Source of the DNA: Maratus speciosus
Lineage: Eukaryota > Arthropoda > Arachnida > Araneae > Salticidae
Assembly (NCBI GenBank): GCA_963932465.1
Contig: OZ010786.1
Coordinates: 441,428,619 to 441,492,618 of the forward strand
Reading direction: 5' to 3'
Length of the DNA: 64,000 bases
This document shows, piece after piece, positions 34,844 to 47,908 of the stretch. Position 1 is the first letter of the stretch. Each line of letters starts with the position of its first letter. A model generated the notes under the pieces. That model was not told the origin of the DNA. It saw only the letters and a list, made by a program, of their open reading frames with translations, and made no database searches. The translations under genes were made by a program, and so were the position numbers.

Positions 34844-35584
34844 CAGTGAAACCTCCCTGTCCGACCACCTCTATGCGCGACCATTTTTTCATAGAACGAA
34901 ATTTATTCCGATAGGCTCAATACTAATTTTACCTCCATTCAGAGACCATACCAGTTGCACTTTCACCAAGAGTGACCGATTTCTTCTAAGAAAATAAATC
35001 TAATTGCGTTTTTTCCTGGTTGCTTGTAGAAGGTTTTATTAGACAAGTAATTTCGGAGTCCGCATTATTCATCAGATTTCTAAACTAAGTTTACATTTTT
35101 ATTTTATTATTCCAGTAACTTTTAAGCGTTTAAACCCCTTTGTGCCTTTTTAGGCAATGAATTTAACTCTGATGACAGATTAAGAATGGCGGTCAATAAA
35201 CCCCCCTGCTCTATTCTGCCAGGAAACTCTCAAAGAAATAGATAAATTAATGAAATCGTCATTATTTGTCCCCGTCCAAAAAAGGAAAAAAAGAAGAAAA
35301 AGCATTTATTTACTGAACTTTGGAAGGACTTGGAAATAAAAGTTATTAAAGATAAAACCGCAAAATCAAGCAAACTGTAATCAACTTATGTAATTAACTG
35401 TTATTTTGATACTTACATTTTTATATTTTTTCCTAATGTGAAAAATAAATTTTAGTAACATTAATTGTTACCTTTTTTAACAATTAAAATCTAGATTTAA
35501 ACATGACCTCTATAAAGAGACCACCACTTGGAGCGGCCAAATTTTATTGGAACAGAACGTGGTTGCTTTAAGGAGGTTTTACTG
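34844..35584. mobile_element. 741-bp pogo-type MITE, CAGTGAAACCTCC ends
   Basis: CAGTGAAACCTCCCTGTCCG on the left and AAGGAGGTTTTACTG on the right with TA on both sides (34842-34843, 35585-35586). Its right boundary is only 19 bp from the Mutator-like element. Confidence 0.8.
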
Positions 35585-35769
35585 TATATTATTTTAAACA
35601 TTTAAGGCGAAGGTGGACTCTCAAAAAAAAAAAAATTTTTTTTTCCAACCGATTTCTTTGAAAATGAAATATGTGATTGAATTTATAGTTACATAAAAAT
35701 ATCTGAAATTTTACAAAAAAATATTAATTATTTTAGTAATTATTAATTATTAATAATTGAAATAATTAA

Positions 35770-38700
35770 TTAATTAAAAATGCTCCAGGCGCATTTCTTT
35801 CGCATATAATATGGTCATTTTTATTTATGAGATACCTTTCAGACCCAAGAGTAAAACTTAGTTGGAATTGAAAGTATAAAAAGAAAATAAAAATTAATAA
35901 TAATAATAAAAGTGTAAAAACCAATTTTTATCGTACAAAAACACTGTAAATTATTCTTTCGATAAAAAATTTATAGCCTACGAGTTCTGGAGTACTATTT
36001 ATTTAGCTAATATTCATTTTATACACCATAAGGTAAATACACAACAAATTTTGAAGAACTTGGAGAATTAGGGATGCGAATGGAACATTTTGAAAATTGA
36101 CATTATTCGGAAATTTTCATTTTGAGAAAATCAACTTTTAAGTTAGAAATTTTAGTATTTCAATAATAAAGAATATTAAATACTATATAATGGATGAATA
36201 TTACTTATAACACATATATATAAGCATACAATAACATTTAAATAATAAACATGTTAAAAAACCCCATATTTTTACTAAAAAAGTATTCATCGTTTTACGA
36301 GATGGTTTCGCAGCAACGCATCGTTTTGGTTAACCAAAAAGAAAAAATGTTCCATGCGCATTTCTTTTGCATATAATCAGGTGATTTTTATCCATGAGTT
36401 ACCTTTCAGACATACGAGTAAAATTTAGTTGGAATTGTAAGCCTGAATAGAAAATAAAAATTAATAAAAATAATAATATGTGGAAAAAACAATTTTTATC
36501 GTGCAAAAACTCTGTAAATCATTCTTTCGCTAAAGAATTTACAGCCTATGAGTTCTGAAGTACTATTTATTTAGCTAATATTCATTTTATACACCATAAG
36601 GTAAATACACAACAAATTTTGAAGAAATTGGAGAATTAGGGATGCGCATGGAACATTTTGAAAATTGACGTTATTCGGAAATTTTCATTTTGAGAAAATC
36701 AACTTTTAAGTTAGAAATTTCAGTATTTCAATAATAAACAACATTAAATACCATATACTGAATGAATATTACTTACAATACATATATATACGCATACAAT
36801 AACATTTGAATGATAAATATGTAAAAAAACCATATTTTTACTAAAAAAGTATTCATCGTTACGAGAAGCTTTCGCGGTAACGCATCGTTTTGGTTAACCA
36901 AAAATGCTCCATGCGCATTTCTTTTGCATATAATCAGGTGATTTTTATCCATGAGTTACCTTTCAGACCTACGAGTAAAACTTAGTTGGAATTGTACGCC
37001 TGAATAGAAAATAAAAATTAATAAAAATAATAATAAGTGGAAAAAACAATTTTTATCGTGCAAAAACTCTGTAAATCATTCTTTCGCTAAAGAATTTACA
37101 GCCTATGAGTTCTGAAGTACGATTTATTTAGCTAATATTCATTTTATACACCATAAGGTAAATACACAACAAATTTTGAAGAACTTGGAGAATTAGGGAT
37201 GCGCATGGAACATTTTGAAAATTGACGTTATTCGGAAATTTTCATTTTGAGAAAATCAACTTTTAAGTTAGAAATTTCAGTATTTCAATAATAAACAACA
37301 TTAAATACCATATACTGAATGAATATTACTTACAATACATATATATACGCATACAATAACATTTGAATGATAAATATGTAAAAAAACCACATTTTTACTA
37401 AAAAAGTATTCATCGTTACGAGAAGCTTTCGCGGTAACGCATCGTTTTGGTTAACCAAAAATGCTCCATGCGCATTTCTTTTGCATATAATCAGGTGATT
37501 TTTATCCATGAGTTACCTTTCAGACCTACGAGTAAAACTTAGTTGGAATTGTAAGCCTGAATAGAAAATAAAAATTAATAAAAATAATAATAATTGGAAA
37601 AAACAATTTTTATCGTGCAAAAACTCTGTAAATCATTCTTTCGCTAAAGAATTTACAGCCTATGAGTTCTGAAGTACTATTTATTTAGCTAATATTCATT
37701 TTATACACCATAAGGTAAATACACAACAAATTTTGAAGAACTTGGAGAATTAGGGATGCGCATGGAACATTTTGAAAATTGACGTTATTCGGAAATTTTC
37801 ATTTTGAGAAAATCAACTTTTAAGTTAGAAATTTCAGTATTTCAATAATAAACAACATTAAATACCATATACTGAATGAATATTACTTACAATACATATA
37901 TATACGCATACAATAACATTTGAATGATAAATATGTAAAAAAACCATATTTTTACTAAAAAAGTATTCATCGTTACGAGAAGCTTTCGCGGTAACGCATC
38001 GTTTTGGTTAACCAAAAATGCTCCATGCTCATTTCTTTTGCATATAATCAGGTGATTTTTATCCATGAGTTACCTTTCAGACATACGAGTAAAATTTAGT
38101 TGGAATTGTAAGCCTGAATAGAAAATAAAAATTAATAAAAATAATAATATGTGGAAAAAACAATTTTTATCGTGCAAAAACTCTGTAAATCATTCTTTCG
38201 CTAAAGAATTTACAGCCTATGAGTTCTGAAGTACTATTTATTTAGCTAATATTCATTTTATACACCATAAGGTAAATACACAACAAATTTTGAAGAAATT
38301 GGAGAATTAGGGATGCGCATGGAACATTTTGAAAATTGACGTTATTCGGAAATTTTCACTTTGAGAAAATCAACTTTTAAGTTAGAAATTTCAGTATTTC
38401 AATAATAAACAACATTAAATACCATATACTGAATGAATATTACTTACAATACATATATATACGCATACAATAACATTTGAATGATAAATATGTAAAAAAA
38501 CCATATTTTTACTAAAAAAGTATTCATCGTTACGAGAAGCTTTCGCGGTAACGCATCGTTTTGGTTAACCAAAAATGCTCCATGCTCATTTCTTTTGCAT
38601 ATAATCGGGTGATTTTTATCCATGAGTTACCTTTCAGACCTTCGAGTAAAATTTAGTTGGAATTGTAAGCCTGAATAGAAAATAAAAATTAATAAAAATA

Positions 38701-41700
38701 ATAATAAGTGGAAAAAACAATTTTTATCGTGCAAAAACTCTGTAAATCATTCTTTCGCTAAAGAATTTACAGCCTATGAGTTCTGAAGTACTATTTATTT
38801 AGCTAATATTCATTTTATACACCATAAGGTAAATACACAACAAATTTTGAAGAACTTGGAGAATTAGGGATGCGCATGGAACATTTTGAAAATTGACGTT
38901 ATTCGGAAATTTTCATTTTGAGAAAATCAACTTTTAAGTTAGAAATTTCAGTATTTCAATAATAAACAACATTAAATACCATATACTGAATGAATATTAC
39001 TTACAATACATATATATACGCATACAATAACATTTGAATGATAAATATGTAAAAAAACCACATTTTTACTAAAAAAGTATTCATCGTTACGAGAAGCTTT
39101 CGCGGTAACGCATCGTTTTGGTTAACCAAAAATGCTCCATGCGCATTTCTTTTGCATATAATCAGGTGATTTTTATCCATGAGTTACCTTTCAGACCTAC
39201 GAGTAAAACTTAGTTGGAATTGTAAGCCTGAATAGAAAATAAAAATTAATAAAAATAATAATAAGTGGAAAAAACAATTTTTATCGTGCAAAAACTCTGT
39301 AAATCATTCTTTCGCTAAAGAATTTACAGCCTATGAGTTCTGAAGTACTATTTATTTAGCTAATATTCATTTTATACACCATAAGGTAAATACACAACAA
39401 ATTTTGAAGAACTTGGAGAATTAGTGATGCGCATGGAACATTTTGAAAATTGACGTTATTCGGAAATTTTCATTTTGAGAAAATCAACTTTTAAGTTAGA
39501 AATTTCAGTATTTCAATAATAAACAACATTAAATACCATATACTGAATGAATATTACTTACAATACATATATATACGCATACAATAACATTTGAATGATA
39601 AATATGTAAAAAAACCATATTTTTACTAAAAAAGTATTCATCGTTACGAGAAGCTTTCGCGGTAACGCATCGTTTTGGTTAACCAAAAATGCTCCATGCT
39701 CATTTCTTTTGCATATAATCAGGTGATTTTTATCCATGAGTTACTTTTCAGACCTACGAGTAAAATTTAGTTGGAATTGTAAGCCTGAATAGAAAATAAA
39801 AATTAATAAAAATAATAATAAGTGGAAAAAATAATTTTTATCGTGCAAAAACTCTGTAAATCATTCTTTCGCTAAAGAATTTACAGCCTATGAGTTCTGA
39901 AGTACTATTTATTTAGCTAATATTCATTTTATACACCATAAGGTAAATACACAACAAATTTTGAAGAACTTGGAGAATTAGGGATGCGCATGGAACATTT
40001 TGAAAATTGACGTTATTCGGAAATTTTCATTTTGAGAAAATCAACTTTTAAGTTAGAAATTTCAGTATTTCAATAATAAACAACATTAAATACCATATAC
40101 TGAATGAATATTACTTACAATACATATATATACGCATACAATAACATTTGAATGATAAATATGTAAAAAAACCATATTTTTACTAAAAAAGTATTCATCG
40201 TTACGAGAAGCTTTCGCGGTAACGCATCGTTTTGGTTAACCAAAAATGCTCCATGCGCATTTCTTTTGCATATAATCAGGTGATTTTTATCCATGAGTTA
40301 CCTTTCAGACCTACGAGTAAAACTTAGTTGGAATTGTAAGCCTGAATAGAAAATAAAAATTAATAAAAATAATAATAATTGGAAAAAACAATTTTTATCG
40401 TGCAAAAACTCTGTAAATCATTCTTTCGCTAAAGAATTTACAGCCTATGAGTTCTGAAGTACTATTTATTTAGCTAATATTCATTTTATACACCATAAGG
40501 TAAATACACAACAAATTTTGAAGAACTTGGAGAATTAGGGATGCGCATGGAACATTTTGAAAATTGACGTTATTCGGAAATTTTCATTTTGAGAAAATCA
40601 ACTTTTAAGTTAGAAATTTCAGTATTTCAATAATAAACAACATTAAATACCATATACTGAATGAATATTACTTACAATACATATATATACGCATACAATA
40701 ACATTTGAATGATAAATATGTAAAAAACCCATATTTTTACTAAAAAAGTATTCATCGTTACGAGAAGCTTTCGCGGTAACGCATCGTTTTGGTTAACCAA
40801 AAATGCTCCATGCGCATTTCTTTTGCATATAATCAGGTGATTTTTATCCATGAGTTACCTTTCAGACCTACGAGTAAAACTTAGTTGGAATTGTAAGCCT
40901 GAATAGAAAATAAAAATTAATAAAAATAATAATAAGTGGAAAAAACAATTTTTATCGTGCAAAAACTCTGTAAATCATTCTTTCGCTAAAGAATTTACAG
41001 CCTATGAGTTCTGAAGTACTATTTATTTAGCTAATATTCATTTTATACACCATAAGGTAAATACACAACAAATTTTGAAGAACTTGGAGAATTAGGGATG
41101 CGCATGGAACATTTTGAAAATTGACGTTATTCGGAAATTTTCATTTTGAGAAAATCAACTTTTAAGTTAGAAATTTCAGTATTTCAATAATAAACAACAT
41201 TAAATACCATATACTGAATGAATATTACACTTACAATACATATATATACGCATACAATAACATTTGAATGATAAATATGTAAAAAAACCATATTTTTACT
41301 AAAAAAGTATTCATCGTTACGAGAAGCTTTCGCGGTAACGCATCGTTTTGGTTAACCAAAAATGCTCCATGCTCATTTCTTTTGCATATAATCGGGTGAT
41401 TTTTATCCATGAGTTACCTTTCAGACCTACGAGTAAAATTTAGTTGGAATTGTAAGCCTGAATAGAAAATAAAAATTAATAAAAATAATAATAAGTGGAA
41501 AAAACAATTTTTATCGTGCAAAAACTCTGTAAATCATTCTTTCGCTAAAGAATTTACAGCCTTTGAGTTCTGAAGTACTATTTATTTAGCTAATATTCAT
41601 TTTATACACCATAAGGTAAATACACAACAAATTTTGAAGAACTTGGAGAATTAGGGATGCGCATGGAACATTTTGAAAATTGACGTTATTCGGAAATTTT

Positions 41701-43240
41701 CATTTTGAGAAAATCAACTTTTAAGTTAGAAATTTCAGTATTTCAATAATAAACAACATTAAATACCATATACTGAATGAATATTACTTACAATACATAT
41801 ATATACGCATACAATAACATTTGAATGATAAATATGTAAAAAAACCACATTTTTACTAAAAAAGTATTCATCGTTACGAGAAGCTTTCGCGGTAACGCAT
41901 CGTTTTGGTTAACCAAAAATGCTCCATGCGCATTTCTTTTGCATATAATCAGGTGATTTTTATCCATGAGTTACCTTTCAGACCTACGAGTAAAACTTAG
42001 TTGGAATTGTAAGCCTGAATAGAAAATAAAAATTAATAAAAATAATAATAAGTGGAAAAAACAATTTTTATCGTGCAAAAACTCTGTAAATCATTCTTTC
42101 GCTAAAGAATTTACAGCCTATGAGTTCTGAAGTACTATTTATTTAGCTAATATTCATTTTATACACCATAAGGTAAATACACAACAAATTTTGAAGAACT
42201 TGGAGAATTAGGGATGCGCATGGAACATTTTGAAAATTGACGTTATTCGGAAATTTTCATTTTGAGAAAATCAACTTTTAAGTTAGAAATTTCAGTATTT
42301 CAATAATAAACAACATTAAATACCATATACTGAATGAATATTACTTACAATACATATATATACGCATACAATAACATTTGAATGATAAATATGTAAAAAA
42401 ACCATATTTTTACTAAAAAAGTATTCATCGTTACGAGAAGCTTTCGCGGTAACGCATCGTTTTGGTTAACCAAAAATGCTCCATGCGCATTTCTTTTGCA
42501 TATAATCAGGTGATTTTTATCCATGAGTTACCTTTCAGACCTACGAGTAAAACTTAGTTGGAATTGTAAGCCTGAATAGAAAATAAAAATTAATAAAAAT
42601 AATAATAAGTGGAAGAAACAATTTTTATCGTGCAAAAACTCTGTAAATCATTCTTTCGCTAAAGAATTTACAGCCTATGAGTTCTGAAGTACTATTTATT
42701 TAGCTAATATTCATTTTATACACCATAAGGTAAATACACAACAAATTTTGAAGAACTTGGAGAATTAGGGATGCGCATGGAACATTTTGAAAATTGACGT
42801 TATTCGGAAATTTTCATTTTGAGAAAATCAACTTTTAAGTTAGAAATTTCAGTATTTCAATAATAAACAACATTAAATACCATATACTGAATGAATATTA
42901 CTTACAATACATATATATACGCATACGATAACATTTGAATGATAAATATGTAAAAAAACCATATTTTTCCTAAAAAATTATTTGTTGTTTTATGATGTAC
43001 TTACGCAGTAATGGTGTTTTAGTTGATCATAAAGCATAAATGATCAATGCCCCTTTTTTTCAAAAAGAAAAAGGTGACTTTTGTTTGAAGATACCTGTCA
43101 GACCATAGGATAAAACTTAGTTGCAACTGTAGTACACATAAATTTAAAATATAGATAATGATAAACATAAAAACAAATTTTTCACATGCAAAAACACTAT
43201 AAATCATAACTAAAACATTCCGGCACCATAGGTGATGCCT
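35770..43240. repeat. 557-bp satellite array, ~13 monomers plus a partial, inside the Mutator-like element
   Basis: The anchor GGTTAACC falls at 36328, 36892, 37449, 38006, 38563, 39120, 39677, 40234, 40791, 41350, 41907 and 42464. Spacing is 557 bp except 564 (first) and 559 (a 2-bp AC insertion at about 41228). The monomer beginning ~35770 and the partial one after 43021 are clearly diverged; the internal ones differ by only a few bases. Each complete internal monomer holds the 16-bp palindrome TTTTGGTTAACCAAAA. No frame longer than ~60 codons survives. Variant bases show block copying: GCTCAT plus TCGGG plus CCACATTTTT at monomers 38563 and 41350; ATATGTGG plus GAAGAAATTGG at 36328 and 38006. 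Confidence 0.97.
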
Positions 43241-43255
43241 TCCTTCTTTTCATTT

Positions 43256-44965
43256 TTAGCGTTTAGAGCTAATTTTTTCATTTTTTTTTTTTTGCATCAC
43301 AGGTTTTTTATTGGATTCTAATGATCGTCGCTCTTTTTGTTTCGATCTGCGAACATCTCGCTTTTTTGCTATGGTCATCGATTCATTACATATTTCTGTA
43401 TCTTTGCACATTACTTTCAATGACTCCATGCACCCAAAATTAAACTCAATCACAGCTGTTGTTACTGCAATTTCCAACCGTTTTTTTGACACAAATACTT
43501 CTTTTGGGCACTTCTGCCAAATGCAGCTGTGCAAAGTTTCATTAGAATTTTGAGTCTTTGCAGAAGCACAGCGTTGAAGGATTTCATCCGAGGCCAATCT
43601 TTGGTACACAGGTTATATATGTGCTACAACATTTTCAGACAAGCGAGTTTTCATCGATTCATGGCTTTTAGGTTTCTCATTACAAGCTATCGCCCGCTGA
43701 TAGAAACACCATGAGTTGGCTCCAACTGGACATTTATTATGTACTGGCTTTTTGTCTGATGACATACAATGATACAATGTAGCAAAAATAGCTGATTTCA
43801 TCTTTTCAATGTCTGGAGCATTGTCCTTTATCGCCTTTCTGTAGAAATTTTGCAATTTTAAAATAGTTTCTTCCTTTAAATTACCATGTTTGCGTCCACC
43901 AATTTTAATCCCCTTTATCCTCAGCTCTTTTACTTTATTTCTTAAAGCCGTTCCCAACCTTTTTGAAACGTGATTTACACATTCTTCTTTTCTTATTGGA
44001 ACGTTTGTGCCATAAACACAATTTTCATTAAGATGCTGATGTGTTTTAGCATCACCATCTGATAACATTGTAGTGTAGCGCATTTTATTATTTTCAATTG
44101 ATCGCTTCCAAATCTTCAATGCTGCGCTCATCTCCATGCTGCCTGATGAACCTTCGAAATTTTTTTGGCAGTAGGATTTGTGTCCTTCCTTCCAAATGGC
44201 AAATTCCGCACTGTTTTCTCCCAGATCTTTTGCAACGGAGGCACATTCAGGGCAGTACTTTGATAATATCTCAAAGTCTAGAACGAGCCCCGTGATTATA
44301 TCGATGACAGTACCAATACCATACAAAGACGTATGGCCTCTTTTCTGCCAAGTTCCATCATATGAGACGGCTATATCTAAAATAGAATCATCACTGTTAT
44401 CCAGTGAATTTTGTTCAATATACGTGCTTCGCACCACATCTCGAGACAATTTCAAAATTTGTTTTTTCATAGAGTCATTTTTGAAAGCCAAGTCTTCTAA
44501 ACACTTAGAAAATGTTTTCTTATCCATACATGGCATGTTTAAAATCATGGCAAAAGTTTCGACTGCTGAATGACCTTTACCCATGCTTAAAAAGGCCTGT
44601 ACAATTTTTTGGTTTATTATGAATTTCCTTGAGCATTCTTCTCGTGCACTTGAAAATGTTTTTCCAAAGGAATGGCCACATTCAGAACAAATGAGTTCTA
44701 AATTTTTTGAAAACCCATACGCTTGTCCCACAACAACTCTCAAACAGTTCACAGACGTACACAAATCGCATGAAACTTTGCTGAGTAATGATGTCCATGC
44801 ATTTTCATCAACAACTGTATAATTTACACTTTCAAAAGCAGTCTGTTCAGTTACTTTAGCTCCAATTTTAGAGCATTTACGCTTCGAAGCATTTTCAACA
44901 GCAGCCTTCCTTCGTTTGTTCGGGCGTCCTTTAGGCTTACGCCAGCGGGAGCTAATTGTATCCAT
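43256..44965 (-). pseudogene. Mutator/NOF-like transposase with one in-frame stop
   Basis: Starts at ATG 44965. A basic N-terminus (RKPKGRPNKRRK, AT-hook-like) at residues 9-20 precedes a zinc-ribbon-like pair CDLC (66-69) and CSEC (93-96). The catalytic core has SYDGTWQKRGHTSLYG with Asp203, SDGDAKT near 302-308, and the CxxH signature ECVNHVSKRLG (C329, H332) of MULE-type transposases. Conserved CPVGANSWCFYQRA (412-425) follows. TAA at 43613-43615 ends the frame after 450 codons. The same frame continues with PVYQRLASDEILQRC to a second stop at 43256-43258, giving about 568 codons in all. Apart from that single stop nothing is broken. The catalytic glutamate cannot be assigned with confidence. 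Confidence 0.85.
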
Positions 44966-45409
44966 AGCGAATAAAAAAAGTTAGTTTGTATTACGTACAA
45001 TTGCTTACTGTTACTTATAACTAATCAGCGAAAGCTTTTTACCAGATTTTGAACGAAAATTTACTTCAAAGAGTGAAAAAACAGCCTATAATTAAGATAC
45101 AATGATCATAAACAAAACTCAGAATCAATAAATCAAACTGTTGCCAATTAGCGTTCATAAATAAAAACTTACAGTTAATTAGGGCAAAAAAATTCGGCTG
45201 AAAACATTTGTAAACAAAGTACAAACACAATGTAAACAAAGATCAGCTGATCAGCGCGGCCCTTTAAATTTTCTCAAAATATTAATAAAATCCATAAAAA
45301 TCATGCGATTGCAAAAATTCGACCTGAATACGGTAGCTTGCGAAGCACTTCATATTTTGGGGACAAAAAATAATTTTCGAAATTTTGGATGATTTTGGTC
45401 GATTTGAAG
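44966..45409. promoter_or_regulatory. Leader region of the Mutator-like transposase
   Basis: About 450 bp between the transposase ATG and the right terminal repeat. It should contain the promoter, but I see no TATA box or initiator that I would call. It shows no similarity to the satellite monomers. Confidence 0.3.
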
Positions 45410-45475
45410 GTCCACCTTCGCCTTAAAACTTTTTCATTACAAACATACTTTAAAACAGACAGATCTACTGTACTA

Positions 45476-46924
45476 TCTATATTCTAAAGGATAAACGTAA
45501 TCGTCCGTAACTCTGACGTAATTTTGTGAATGGCAACACTTGACGATGAATGACAAAGAATTTTACAATTTTTTAGACTTCTAAGCATCGCACTTTTTCA
45601 ATTTTTACACCTTCGCATATGGCGGAAAATGTGCTTAATTTGTTTGAAAACTGTATAACAGTTTACAGATTTATTGTGGCTTTTTAAATAATTTTCAATC
45701 AACATTTTTTTAATTGTATCTCCATTGCGGGCAAGCTCCATTCAGGAATAATAATAATAAACAATATAAATAGTTTAGCATTTGTCTCCTGTTAATTTTC
45801 CATGACGAAATTAAAATGACATTAATAAATAATCAAGGCTGATCTCAAATATGAAAGAGCAACTTTATGACATAAGTTTGAATTTAATCTTGTTCAGAAA
45901 TGCATGAAACTAGCAGGTGTTGTTGTTTAGAAACTGTGTCATCAAACTGTTTTTCCGTTTTTTTTTTTTTTTTTTTGAAAACGCAATAGATTTTTCTGTA
46001 AATAGTGTTAAAGGACCGAATTTTCGTGCGAAATAAGAATAGCCACTTAATGGAGGGTGTAAAACCTGTTTGTCACGTGATCAAAGTCGCTTATAACTCA
46101 ATAGGTAATTTGTTTATCAAAGAATGAAAAACACAGTTCGATTCCAAATCGGTTTCATAGTCAGGCCTTTCAGTTTTATACCTTTCCGTTAAAAAATGAA
46201 TTTGTAAATGTGTCAAAACTTTTTGCGCTTTTTGAGCAGAGCAGTTGAGAACAGCCTTAAATAACATAAAATGAAATAAAACACAAATTTAACATGTATG
46301 CAATCGAACATTTTCAATTTTTACACCATTTTATCAGCTAAAAGTATTTTCCAATATAATTTGTTTGAAAATTGTATCTTAGTTTATTGATCATTTATAT
46401 TTTATTAAAAATAATTTTCAAGTATGGATTGTTTTGAAATCTATTTCTGTCACGTGCAGCCCGATTACGAAAGATTTATCCGCTTGCACATAAAACAATA
46501 TAAATTGATCAGTATATGTTTCCGGATAATATTCCAGAACGAAATTATAACTTCATCAATAAATAATATAATATAATATAAATAAAACAGAAATTTTGCA
46601 GGTATGTAATCGAACTGCACGATGAATCAACTGAAATTGTCAGAACAAAAAGGATGCATTAAGTAAAGAAATCTTTGGTGATTTCTTCCGCTAGTAACTC
46701 CGGACATGCGTCTAATAGAAAAGTATCGGATTTATGAAATTTCAAAGCTTTATTTGAATACATTAGTAATATTTTTAATATCAAAATGTTTTTAGGTGCT
46801 GTTAAAGGGAAAAAAGAATACATTAAATGCAAAAAAGAAAAAAAAAAGAAAAAAAAAAGAGTTAAAAAAAAAAAGATTTACAATTATGGTTTGTAACTCG
46901 GAAACCGCTGGTTGGATCGCCTAG
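45476..46924. mobile_element. Helitron-like non-autonomous element
   Basis: Starts TCTATATTCTAAAGGATAAA after an A and ends GGATCGCCTAG before a T, matching Helitron insertion between A and T with TC...CTAG ends. A small stem ACC-GCT-GGT lies just before the end. A related copy at about 61431-62918 shares GTAACTCTGACRT... and TGGCARCA...GACGAT, and has a better stem (CGGG-AAG-CCCG) at the matching place. No Rep/helicase. Confidence 0.45.
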
Positions 46925-47616
46925 TATATAAAACGAAAATGGGAAATTCATTCTGGCTGCGTATAACTTGAGTTCTTTTGAACAGATTTTGATGGGACTT
47001 ACTTAGATAATTTTTCAGGGAAAGCTTTAGCACATTGCATGGTCCTTTTATGTTTTTTAATTATAGACTTATGGTTTAAAGTTCTATAATCAAATGAACC
47101 CGATTATGATAGATTAGCCTTGATAAAAGTTATACTATGTTGAGTTTCATACACTGTTCCTTAGATAACGTTTCAGGGAAGGTTTTAGTATATAACACAT
47201 CGTTCTACGTTGCTTAGTTATAGAATTATGGATGGGAATTCTTGAATCAGGTAAACTTTATTATGAGACATTAACCTTTTTTAAAACTTGTTCTTGACGG
47301 ATTTTGATTAAACTTGTATTGTTGATAACATAATTTTTTCACAAATAATTTTAGTATATTGCATATCGTTGAACCCTTATTTATCAAATCTTGCTGCAGA
47401 TGATTAGCTAGAAATGTTGGACTTTAACAGACAAAATTTTGCCTGACACATTAGAAAATTTAGTAGTGCAACGGCTTACGTATCGTTTTCAGCAATGCGG
47501 TAGGACATTCCAGGGAAAAGTCCATATTGCATTAAAACTTGATGTAGAATTCACTGATATATTTCGTTTCATTAAAAGTTCGTTTGGGGAAACCAGCGTA
47601 AAGGACGAAGCCTGCT
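46925..47616. mobile_element. Second Helitron/Helentron-like segment
   Basis: Begins directly after the previous CTAG with TATATAAAACGAAAATGGGA. Contains repeated GAACAGATTTTGATGGGACT / TTTCAGGGAAAGCTTTAGCA-type blocks (about 46980, 47155, 47300) and reaches CTAG at 47613-47616. Type is inferred from style only; boundaries are weak. Confidence 0.3.
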
Positions 47617-47908
47617 AGCATAGAAATAAATTAAAAACGCTGTAAATTATGGAAAGCAGCATTTTAAGAATAGTATTGTACTTTTTCCATGATAATTGTT
47701 TTTAAATGTAAAGCATTTGAAACCAGTGACTTTTTTTACCATTAAAATGCCTTTAGCTTCAAGATAAAAACTCACCAGATCATCCTATAGAAAATTTCTA
47801 TAGAATCCGATACAGATCTTCCTATAGAAAAGATCTTGACTGTATATAGCCTTATGTTTTTATGCATAAATAATGTTATCCTTGCAGTAGTCTTTATCAT
47901 ATTTTTTG

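Larger units (their letters stand above)
35604..45424. mobile_element. 9.8-kb Mutator/NOF-like transposon carrying a satellite array
   Basis: The left terminus AAGGCGAAGGTGGAC (35604-35618) and right terminus GTCCACCTTCGCCTT (45410-45424) are perfect 15-bp inverted repeats. Similarity continues weakly for a few bases (TCAAA). Flanking 9-mers TAAACATTT (35595-35603) and AAAACTTTT (45425-45433) match at 7 of 9 positions; a 9-bp duplication is typical of Mutator-type insertion. Inside, left to right: ~165 bp of AT-rich DNA, a 557-bp tandem array (35770-43240), a minus-strand NOF-type transposase gene (43256-44965) and ~460 bp of leader. Target-site decay and the transposase stop suggest an older copy. 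Confidence 0.8.

Noticed and set aside
35770..43240. CRISPR-like array
   Set aside because: The repeat unit is 557 bp with no short-repeat/spacer alternation and the context is a eukaryotic transposon; it is satellite DNA.
44178..44573. 131-codon plus-strand frame
   Set aside because: Antisense shadow of the Mutator-like transposase.
34844..45424. A single composite element including the pogo-type MITE and the Mutator-like element
   Set aside because: Each has its own inverted ends and target flanks 19 bp apart; adjacency is best explained by separate insertions.
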